Source: Pollenia angustigena
Lineage: Eukaryota > Arthropoda > Insecta > Diptera > Polleniidae
Assembly: GCA_930367215.1 (NCBI GenBank)
Contig: OV884057.1
Coordinates: 248,646,830 to 248,710,829, forward strand
DNA: 64,000 nucleotides
Reading direction: 5' to 3'
A program made the translations under genes and the position numbers. This document shows, one piece after another, positions 55,240 through 64,000 of this stretch (positions are counted from its first letter, which is position 1; each line of letters starts with the position of its first letter). Below the pieces are notes generated by a model. It worked only from the letters and a program-made list of their open reading frames with translations. It did not search any database and had not been told where the DNA came from.

Positions 55240-58200
55240 TATACCCTCCACCACAATTAGTTGTGAAGAGGGTTTTTAGAACCGAATGTAAAAAACCATT
55301 AGATGTAAATATATTAAAATCAAAATAATAATAGTAATATAAATGTAACTATTTGTATAAAATTGTACTGTATAAGTTATTTAATAAAAAAAATGAAAAA
55401 ATCTATATATAAATCGGCTAAGGAAAACAGTTAAGAACACTTTCCTCCTCTGTATGTCAACCGATTTTAACAAAATATACACCATTTAAGAGGTATTTCC
55501 TCAAAAAAGTGCACAATGTACATTTTATTAAAATCTGTTCAATAATTTCAGAGTTATAAGCGTTCAAAATTTTTACTAACACAAATGCAACACAAATAAA
55601 TAAAAATTTATTTTCAATTATCAAATAATAAAAAGTTAGGGTGATCGATTATTCGACATTTTGCAGAAACCGGTTTTCGAATATTTCGACTATATAAATC
55701 AGACCAGTCAAAACAGTAAAGAACGCTTTATTCCTTTGTTTGTCAACCGAACCTCTATGGGGAGAAAAAAAGGGGAAATATGGGAAACTAAATTTCTTTT
55801 TTTTTACTTTTCTGTGCTTCATGTGATAATTTTTAATTTTTCTATAATATAGAACTTAGAAACATAATATTATAGGTGTAAGATCCTGAGTGAGTGATAA
55901 CCTATAAGATAAAAAATGCTGGTATTTTTTGTTTTTCAACTGGAACTTTTTGAATTTTCGTTAAAATTCGACCTATAAAGAAAAAATTATACATTAAACT
56001 GGGTGAATAAGAACATGTAAGGTGAGCTTTTTGGTACTTCTTCGTTCTACATCTGGTACTTTGATTAATTTTCGTTGACAATAGACATAGAAACATAAAA
56101 TAAAAAGTCCAACGTCCTGAGTGGATGACAATATATAAAGGAGACTTTTTTGTTTTTCAATTGATATTTTTTTTACTGAACTTACAAAATTAAATGAGCT
56201 CACGTAGAAGATAAAATATGAACCTGATGTTGGTGCCTTGCCAAATCGATCCTTTTTGAAGGAAAAAATAAATGCTCGAAACATATAAATTCATATATAC
56301 TTAGATGAATTATGTTTTCTTCATATTTACAAAAAAAAAAATATGGTCGAATTTTGACCATAAGGCGAACTCTAGTAAATATAAATGTAACTATTTGTAT
56401 AACATATAAAAAAACAAATGGAAAAATAAATTACTTTTTTGTGAATAAATAAGAAAATAAATAAATTAAAAACGACTTTTTATTTAAGCTTTTAGTACTA
56501 CATTCTACTTGAAGTAAGTTCGCTATACATTCATTAAGGAAATTCAATACTTGATATTAGTAAATTTTTTATTTAAATTAAGAAAGAATTAATTTTATTT
56601 GAAGTTTATCTTACTTACTTTGAGTTTAAATTTGAACTCAAATTTAGAAAACTTTTCTTGTATTAAAAAAAATAATACTTAAATTCAGTTAATGGTTTGT
56701 ACTATAATTAAGAATTTTTTTTGTTCTTTTAAGTAAAAACTTCTTAACATCAAGTATAACTTTTTCATTCAGTTAATGAAATTTCTAGTAAAAATTATAT
56801 CTTTTGAACTCCAATTTAAATAAATCCAACTTAAAGCAAGTTAAAAACTTTTTGGAACATAATACAAACAAGATGTTTTTTCTTAATTGAAGTTTAAAGC
56901 ATTCTTAAAAATAGGAAAAATAACCTCATAATAGGACTAGGTTGACAAATTTTTAACTTAATATTAGCAAACTTTTACTCAGATCATATAAGAATGTAGT
57001 AAATTGTAGTAGAAAATGTACTCGCTTTTAGGAATTATTATTTAGTATAAAGTACAATTGGTTTACTGTTTGGTAAAAATGTACTTAATTTTAGTTTATG
57101 CAAGAAAATAATTTGTACTATTTTTTAAGGAAATTTTAAACTTAATATAAGTTTTATTTTACTTGGAGCCAAACCATTCCCGAATTTCTTTAAATTAAGT
57201 TAAATTTACTTAAATTTAGTAAACTTTTTTTTGAGTGTATATTAAGTTTGTCATTCCGTGTGAAACTTTTTTATTATTCATCTCAGACCCCATAAAGTAT
57301 ATATATTCTGGGTCCTTGAGTAATTCTAAGTCGATTTAGCCATGTCCGTATGTCTGTCCGTCTGTTGAAAACACGCTCACTTTCGAACAACTTAAAAGAA
57401 ATGAACAAAGTTGGTGCCGAATTGCTTGTAGTTATCCTGAGCAGTTTGGGATTGAAATCCAGCAAAATCGGTTCGGTAGGACCAGAGCTATGAATCAAAA
57501 TGTGGAACCACCACCTAAAAAAATTGATAATTTTGTTACAAAAAATAACATTAATGCTGGAACAAGGCACGGAATGAGATAAGATTTTGCAAAAATTTGT
57601 TTTGTTTGACTGGAAATCATGCTGTTAAATTTCGTGAAGATCCGTCCATAATTTACCCTAAGCCCCATATAAACACTACTCCCGGAAAACAGTTTAGTAC
57701 GCCTAAAACCGTAAAAAATAACGCTATCATAACAAAATTTGGTACGTCACAGTTTTTTAGGACAAGAAATAACACTGTGAAATTTCGTGATGATCGGTCC
57801 ATAATTTACCTTAAGCCCCATATAAGCCCTACTACCGGAAAACAGTTTAGTACGCCTTAAACCGTAAAAAATAATGCAATCATAACAAATTTTGGCTCGT
57901 CACAGTTTTATAGGATTATAAATGATACTGTGAAATTTCGTGAAGGTCGGTACATAATTTACCCCAGGCCCATAGAAACCCTACTCCCGGAAAATAGTTT
58001 AGTACACGTAAAACCATAATTAATAATGCTATCATAACAGAAATTGGTACGTCACAGTTTTAAAGGACTAGAAATGACGCTGTGAAATTTTGTGATGATC
58101 GGTCCATAATTTACCCTAGGCCCCATATAAACCCTACTACCGGAAAACAGTTTAGTCGCCTAAAACCATAACTGATAACAAATCGTCATAGTTTAAGATA

Positions 58201-58307
58201 ATAATAATAAATAGACATCATAAAGATATTACTCCTTAAGCATTCCAACTGTCGGAGGAGGGTATCAAAGATTCGGCACAGCCGAATATAGCACTCTAAC
58301 TTGTTTT
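55240..58307 (+). mobile_element. DINE-like repeat family A, copy split by a 2-kb insert
   Basis: Head TATACCCTCCACCACAATTA at 55240 stops after GAAGAGGGT (55273); the sequence resumes at about 57236 with TATATTAAGTTTGTC exactly where copy 1 continues. The GTCY tract is at about 57345-57372, four tandem units of about 152 bp start near 57630, 57782, 57933 and 58087, and the end is GGCACAGCCGAATATAGCAC then CTAACTTGTTTT. Confidence 0.82.
55274..57235. repeat. Insert inside the family A copy
   Basis: No TIR or reading frame recognised. It has an internal direct repeat ATAAATGTAACTATTTGTAT at about 55341 and 56380, and a diverged repeat of CCTGAGTG...AAAAAATGC-like sequence near 55885 and 56115, suggesting further nesting. 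Right end ACTTTTTTTTGAGTGT resembles MITE ends of the ACACTCAAAAAAAAGT type. Confidence 0.55.
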
Positions 58308-59543
58308 TTGTTATGTTTCGGTAAGTTTTTATGTTTAATAAACTAAAATGAAAAAAAAATAGTTTTATATCTTTATGGTCAAATTTACCTAAATTTTTTT
58401 ATAAAAAACCGTCCAGAAATTCGAATAATTCGGAAATTCGAATCGCCCTAAAAGCGTGTACTGTAAATGGCTATCTGGCAATGTTGCTTGTTTATCATCT
58501 AGAAGAATCGCTTTAGTATTGCTTAGGAGTATTGACATCGAGACATGTTTTTCCCGAAGGAAGTGGATTATTGCCGCAACAATACTTTTTATCCAGGCAA
58601 TAAGATTGACAATACATATGGAGTATTTCTGTGTTTGCTGGGATTAATTCGTTATACATAAAACAATTTTTTTGATCTTTTAATTAACTTTGCATAACGT
58701 AATAGTAGATTTTAGGCCAATTAAAATTGTATCATATGTATCGTTCAAAAAACTATAATAAAGTTAATTTTATGAAGTAATTTATGAATTTACTTGATGT
58801 CTCGTTTAATGATTTAGCTCAAAATCGATTAAAAGTTAAAAGTTCCTCTTGTAGGGAATTGATTTCAATCTTTCTATAATTGTGGTTGGGAACATAATCT
58901 AATAACAAGTCCAAGGAGTAAAACGTGGTACCAGGTTAAGTATTATTTATATTGTTCTTGAAAATTTAAAAATGTAGCAGATTAGTATAAGAAACTTCCA
59001 CAAAAAATTGAAAATTAAAAGCTTTAAAGTTGCATTAACAAACAAAAAAAACCATTTCTTCTGCCGTATTATGATTTTGTAACAATGATATTCTATTTGT
59101 AAAGTAAATCAGCATAGACAAAAACCTGCAGCCGTGTCGTCGTAAAAATAATAATTTTTTTATTAGAGTAGTAAGGGGTTGGTGAAAGTAAAACGAATCG
59201 ACTTTTATTCTCAAATGTGATTTAAAAAAATGAATTTTTATTTTTAGTTTAAAATGTTCTAAATCCAATGTAATCAAAAATATATCGTTACCTAAAACGC
59301 AAAATACCCTAACTAACCCAAAATTTGAAATCGACTTTGTCATTGATTTTGATATAATGGTGGCTAATTTTCTAAAGCTTTTTATGTTATTTTCCGATAA
59401 TTTTTTTTAATCGATTTAGCGATATCAAATTTGTTTATGGCTTTGTTTCAAATTATGGAATTTTTCGCGAATTTTAGCCATGTTTTGTTCCTGTAAGTTT
59501 TCCGATTATTTACAGCTTTAACGATTTAAATAAAATAATATAC
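58308..59543. other. Non-coding; holds a dispersed repeat at 58536-58642
   Basis: Apart from the block shared with 41432-41545, no feature recognised. AATTCGAATCGCCCTAA near 58435 inversely resembles TTAGGGTGATCGATTATTCG near 55638, a possible old pair of ends. Confidence 0.45.
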
Positions 59544-59793
59544 ATATCGATCCCTTTGCGCGAAATTATCGTATGTTACAAAATTTTACAGGAGAGCCAT
59601 TTTTCTACTTTTCTCTGCTATCACTTGCAATATAAAAATGAAAATATACATTCAATTTTTGGAGCAACGAAGTGGAATTCGCCCACAATATTTTTTCAGG
59701 CGACGTCTCTTTGAATGTAGAACAAGATTGCATCAAAAACTCAATTTCAAAAAAATTGGCACATACGATCATTTCGCGCAAATGGGTCGATAT
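59544..59793. mobile_element. MITE, 250 bp, ATATCGACCC family, copy 1
   Basis: TIR ATATCGATCCCTTTGCGCGA / inverted ATATCGACCCATTTGCGCGA, continuing AATTATCGTATG. Over most of its length it matches 60761-61015 (for example TTCAATTTTTGGAGCAACGA). Confidence 0.88.
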
Positions 59794-60760
59794 ATGCCGC
59801 TGTTAGCAAATTTCCGCTAATTTAGCCATTTTTACCGAATTGTTGCCATTCGTTGTAGTTTAAGGGACTTTTAATCAATTTTATGGCTTGTTTGAAATAT
59901 TAAAAATATTCTCGAATTTTCTCTATTTCTGCAAATTTGTTTTGTTATTATCCAACATTTTGTTTTTTAACTCATTTAGCCACTCGTTAAACTGCTCTGA
60001 GTGGAGAAGCAGCTCGCGCTTTTTGTCGTTTTTTCTTAAGGCCAAACAGGTCGTTCTTGTTTGTCTGCTTTTCGTGCGTTTTGCGTTGTCACCCCGCATT
60101 GGTTAGTGGTTCGGCGTCTTATAACAGTACCGAGTTACAGTTTTTGCGGTTTCTATATTAACTATGTATATGCAATCGTTTTTAACCTCAATGTTTTAAT
60201 GTGTTGTCTGGTGGAGAACCAAAAATAACTCAACGTGACTGGTGCATGGTATATAACTTAGACGTTTTACTGGTGGAGTACCAAGGAAATAACTCAGACG
60301 TTTACTGGTGGAGACCAAAATACTCTGAAGAGGATTCGGGAAGCTCTCGCCTTCCTATACGAAGGTTTAGGTCGAACGAGGTTTTGTGGTTGAAGCTCCA
60401 AAAATTGTGTTATACCCTGGCATTATAACTTAAATAGTTCGCCAAAAATATTTAGTTTTAAGCAAAATATAAAAAAATTACCCATTTAGCGATCTCAAAT
60501 AAATTTTAGGGTTTGTTTGAAAGTTTGCAATTTTTCGAGAATTGTAGCCGTGTTCGCGATGGAAGCGATTTTTTACTGTGATTCTGTACAGCTTTCACAA
60601 TTTTTAATTAATATAAGACTTTTAACATCTTTTGTTAAACTTGGGTTTTTTTGAACAAAAACTTCGAATACACAAAAACATGCGGATTTGAGAACACTAA
60701 TTTATGAATTATGCGGGTTCAAAAAATTTTTCTTTTACAATTTTTGTTTTTGTTTTAAAT
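59794..60760. other. Non-coding between two MITE copies
   Basis: 60190-60330 has three ACTGGTGGAG-type repeats (CTGGTGGAGAACCAAAAATA, CTGGTGGAGTACCAAGGAAA, CTGGTGGAGACCAAAATAC). No gene found. Confidence 0.5.
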
Positions 60761-61015
60761 ATATCGACCCCTTTGCGCGAAATTATCGTATGTTACAAAA
60801 ACCAAATTTTACAGGACAGCCTTTTTCTACTTTTCTCTGCTTTCGCTTGCAATATCAAAATGAAAATATACATTCAATTTTTGGAGCAACGAAGTGGAAT
60901 TCGCCTACAATATTTTGTCAGGTGACGTCTCTTTAAATGTAGAACAAGATTCATTCAAAAACTCAATTTCAAACAAATTGGCATATACGATAATTTCGCG
61001 CAAAGGGGTCGATAT
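60761..61015. mobile_element. MITE, 255 bp, ATATCGACCC family, copy 2
   Basis: Near-perfect TIRs ATATCGACCCCTTTGCGCGA / inverse; TTAA or TTTAAA flanks make the exact TSD unclear. A third, partial end with the same left flank (TTTTTGTTTTTGTTTTAAAT) is at 61314-61351. Confidence 0.88.
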
Positions 61016-61108
61016 TTAACTTTTAGATTTTTAACTTGTAACTTGACCCCAGCGCTATCTACTGAGTCAAAATTTTATCAGGAAACTTATTTTCGTTTAA
61101 TTAATATG

Positions 61109-61426
61109 AGGCATGTTCTGAAAATCACTTTTTGTGAAAGTGATTTTAGTTTACAAAAAAGGTGTTCTGGAAAATAAGCTTTTTTCATAATTGTGATTTG
61201 AAACCAATCAGCTTACTGGCCGCCGATTTAAAATTACTTGCTTATTTGTTACCACCATTTTTAACTAAGTTAAATTTTTTGATGTTTTCAAAACACCCAT
61301 TCAAGGCCCATCTTTTACAATTTTTGTTTTTGTTTTAAATATATCGACCCTCTTGCACCCATTCATCACAATTGTGATTTCAAAATCCCAAGTAATTTGA
61401 AATCTTGTGATTTACAGAACATGCCT
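61109..61426. mobile_element. MITE, 318 bp, AGGCATGTTCTG ends
   Basis: Arms AGGCATGTTCTGAAAATCAC / inverted AGGCATGTTCTGTAAATCAC. Flanks ATG and GTG could be a decayed 3-bp duplication. AGG...CCT termini are like the TTA-target group. Confidence 0.78.
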
Positions 61427-61777
61427 GTGTATTTTGTGAATTTCAGCCAAATCGTTTACAAATTTAAATATCACGACAACAGCGCTACCTATCGGGATAA
61501 AACTTAAGAGAAACCTGGGGCCAAATTACCGCATTCGATATCAATCTAAATTACACTACAATTGAAATGGGAATTTCGATCGATTTTCTTCGATATAATT
61601 GATTTTGTTATAATTTTTTTGTCTACAGAGAAAATTTAGAACTAAAATGGATCGATTTCTGGTTTGGTAGTTTAAAGAAATTTTTGTAAAATGTATAAAA
61701 ATTTTATTCACAAAATATTTATCAAAACTCTTATACATAAATGTATACATATGTACGTAATTATCACAATGACAACA

Positions 61778-62327
61778 TTAACGACGTCTTGAACGAGAGC
61801 GACGGCGAGAAACACGTCTACGTCGATGACCAGCACGACCTCTAGAAATTTTTCTTCTCGGTCGCCCATGAGGTATTAAATTTGGCTTTACGGTATGTGT
61901 ATTTCGAGATTGGTTCATTAAAAGCACATTCTAAATTATAGAAATTTTTATTAATGATTCCCAAAAGAAAGAAAAAATACCTTTTTTAAACTTGAAGTTT
62001 GCTTAGAACCTTTATGTAATGCAAATGGTACTCTTACTAAGTCATCAGTTACTGTTAAAATTCCTAAATTTTGGCCAACATTCAAAGCACTATTGATGGC
62101 CTTTTCTATATTTCCATGGCGTTGTTTAAGTCCTTGTGTTGACAAATTGTATTTTATTTCTTTATATAGATTTTCATAAGTATCACCTAAAATCGCTCCA
62201 CACAATTTAATTGTTATTTAATGCATAACTTTGCAAATATTTTTTTAAATGAATACTTACATAATTCTGGTTTTTGATTGAGAGTTTCCAATATAAAAGG
62301 TAATAACATAGAATTAATATCATTCAT
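61778..62327 (-). CDS. Small basic protein: winged-helix-like domain plus Arg-rich tail
   Basis: Exons 62327-62261, 62186-61981 and 61930-61778 join in frame (T|GT and phase 0) through GT-AG introns of 74 and 50 nt, giving 141 residues. Residues about 1-92 look like one compact helical domain with a terminal beta pair (IEKAINSALNVGQNLGILTV, then DDLVRVPFALH), the pattern of linker-histone-type or DUF4777-type winged helices of flies; this is by pattern only. The last 28 residues contain 16 Arg (GRPRRKISRGRAGHRRRRVS, RRRSRSRRR), like protamines or SR tails. A DNA-compacting or RNA-binding nuclear role, perhaps in testis, is inferred. ATG at 62327 is the first in frame, but TTCCAG lies 15-20 nt upstream, so an earlier exon is possible. 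Confidence 0.78.
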
Positions 62328-62933
62328 TGCTAGATTTTTTAACTGGAATTTATAATAATAAAAAGTGTAAAAAATTGCACAAAAATTTTATTTTTCCCCA
62401 AAAGTAAAAATTGTATGTTTCCCAAAGGAACTTAAAACAAATGATTAATAATTCAAAAGTATGTACATATAATGATAAAAACAAAATTTTGTTTTTTTTT
62501 TTCTTGTTAAAATATTTTCACAGTATACTTTTTTCAAAGTAATTGTTTAAAAAGAAATTTGAATCAGATCCTCAGATGAATTTTGACCAGTTTTTAATTA
62601 AAGGATCAGCGATTAAATTAAATTTAATCTTTGAAGTTTGCTTAAAATTGTTTAAATATTGCGGTTTAACAGCAAAGAAAAGGAAATTTTACTTATGAAA
62701 GTACAAAGTATGATTGTATACAAGTAAAAACTATTGTAGAAAAATAATAAAATGGACTTCTTAAATAATTAAGAAGACTCTTAAATATTTGAACATTTAA
62801 ATACGACAATTATTAGTTAACCAAGGGCTATAAGAATAGGACCAAATCTTTATTTATTTATTTAATGACAAAGAATTTGCTAGACCAAACATTCAATGTT
62901 CATGTTTTCATCCCCAAGTTTTATTAAATATTC
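62328..62933. other. Non-coding, likely upstream region of the Arg-rich protein gene
   Basis: AT-rich; no promoter element can be assigned with confidence. Confidence 0.4.
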
Positions 62934-63183
62934 CAAGGTATTTTTATAGCAGGTAGCCGCGAGATTACAACAATTGTACAATAAAACAAACAACAGGGCT
63001 TTTTATTGTTGTTTTGTGATACGAACTGTCAAACAGCAAAGGGGTTGAAAAGAGACAAAAAAGACAAAAGATAAAGACAAAAAACTTGTTAACTATACAA
63101 CATTTGACAGTTTGTATCACAAAACAAGCAAATAAAAAATAACCAGCTGGCTTTCCGAGACTACCTGCTATAAATATACCTTG
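62934..63183. mobile_element. hAT-like MITE, 250 bp
   Basis: TIRs CAAGGTATTTTTATAGCAGG / inverted CAAGGTATATTTATAGCAGG, continuing TAG; perfect 8-bp duplication AAATATTC (62926-62933, 63184-63191). Central AAAAGACAAA repeats. Confidence 0.92.
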
Positions 63184-63749
63184 AAATATTCCACTTCGTT
63201 CAAGGCGAATTCATTTTTCAGGTGGCGTTAAAAGCACAGCTGAGCTACTTCTTTTTAATACTTACCCTACGTTTCCACAAGCAAGTAATTATGTACTTGC
63301 AAGTAGTGTATACCCCTTTCAGACCTAACTGAATCGATTGTGCGGTCTGCCTTTGTTTGCCTCAAATTACATGAAATAATAATTTTTTGTCTATTAACCG
63401 GCAAGCAATGATTGTGAGTTCTTGTTTCTGTTTAAAAAAAAAAAAAAGAAAAAAACTGACCAGCAGAAATAAAAAACTACAGCTTATGTTTTATTGCGTC
63501 TTTCCACAAGTGTAAGCTTGCGTTCACAAGTAAAGTGTTTTTGTAAAATAATATTGAAATACGTTTTTAGTTTTAGTAGTGGTAACTGTATAATGAGTAT
63601 TTGCAACAACTAGGCTCTTTAGTGTTGATATTGTGCATAGTAACAAGGAGTCAGCGCTCAAGAAAATACAGATAGCACAATTGTGATGATCAGACACAAC
63701 ATGACATTTTGTTTTATACTCACGTTTGTGCTACCTAATAATTTTACAG
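63184..63749. other. Non-coding with CGTTTCCACAAG-type repeats
   Basis: TACGTTTCCACAAGCAAGTA (63269) and GCGTCTTTCCACAAGTGTAA (63497) are similar phrases, possibly remnants of a DNA element. No gene. Confidence 0.4.
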
Positions 63750-63944
63750 GGAAATTATGATGTTAGGGCAGTTCTAAAAATGTTTAATGATTCTGATGCT
63801 GACATCAGTGTTGATGATAATGTTACTAATGAAACATGGATCCCTTGTAATGTAAATACTTATGCACAAGAAAGTTATGAAAGATCATGTAATCCAAACA
63901 CTTTCCCTAACACGATTGACCAAACAAGTACACCAGTTAAGTAA
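63750..63944 (+). CDS. Possible terminal exon of an unrecognised gene
   Basis: After a good acceptor (AATAATTTTACAG ending 63749), 64 codons run open to TAA: GNYDVRAVLKMFNDSDADIS, then an acidic NETWIP region and a polar Asn/Thr/Ser-rich end. The composition is unlike the chance frames around it. I do not recognise the family; an N-terminal acidic region of a piggyBac-type transposase is one alternative. Earlier exons are not identified. Confidence 0.35.
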   Translation, partial: GNYDVRAVLKMFNDSDADISVDDNVTNETWIPCNVNTYAQESYERSCNPNTFPNTIDQTSTPVK

Positions 63945-64000
63945 TCATACTCCTCGGACCACCCAGATACAGCGTAACTATTTTAGATCCAAAATACCAA

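Overview
The window is AT-rich nuclear DNA from a higher fly (Diptera, Brachycera, probably Schizophora). This is inferred from: a fuseless-type membrane protein with 69-nt introns; an acylphosphatase gene; repeats ending in the ACTTGTTTT motif and carrying GTCY microsatellites, like the DINE-1/mini-me group; mariner, hAT and TTA-target MITEs; and a gypsy-type LTR element. I cannot name the genus. There is no bacterial, viral or CRISPR content.

Host genes are few. The 3' exons of a fuseless-like multi-pass membrane protein lie at 9007-9819 (+), with one intron that uses a GC donor. A three-exon acylphosphatase-like gene spans 33434-42456 (+); its first intron is about 8.6 kb and filled with transposons, and the usual catalytic Arg is Thr. 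A three-exon gene at 62327-61778 (-) encodes a small probable winged-helix protein with a protamine-like Arg tail. A possible exon of an unknown gene sits at 63750-63944 (+).

The rest is a nested archive of mobile elements, many datable relative to each other by target-site duplications (TSDs) readable by eye. From left to right: a 5'-truncated LINE with a 13-bp TSD (55-2157); DINE-like repeat A (2851-4286); a TTA-target MITE with six copies of one decamer (5136-5942); relics of an RTE-like LINE and an unclassified arthropod mobile gene (6082-6936); a hAT MITE (7134-7648); a 125-bp tandem array (7860-8720); an 840-bp 8-bp-TSD element (12191-13030); a nest of at least five MITEs (13.8-16.7 kb); an inverted pair of tRNA-like repeats (17.7-18.5 kb); hAT MITEs (20519-21118, 25884-26425); DINE-like repeat B (21.4-23.9 kb); concentric inverted-repeat elements (27999-28555 and 28899-32724).

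Inside and after the acylphosphatase intron lie mariner relics (three internally deleted plus one C-terminal piece), a hAT element (37635-38693) and a LINE inserted into another LINE with a 12-bp TSD (39918-41066). Then comes a near-complete gypsy-type retrotransposon (45225-51250, minus strand: LTRs, tRNA-type primer site, SAP-domain gag, -1 frameshift heptamer, pol with protease, RT, RNase H and integrase). It sits inside an older inverted-repeat element that also holds a Penelope-like palindrome. The right end has a pogo/Tigger relic (52210-52796), a piggyBac-type MITE (53824-54416), a split DINE-like copy (55240-58307) and a short MITE family (59544-61015).
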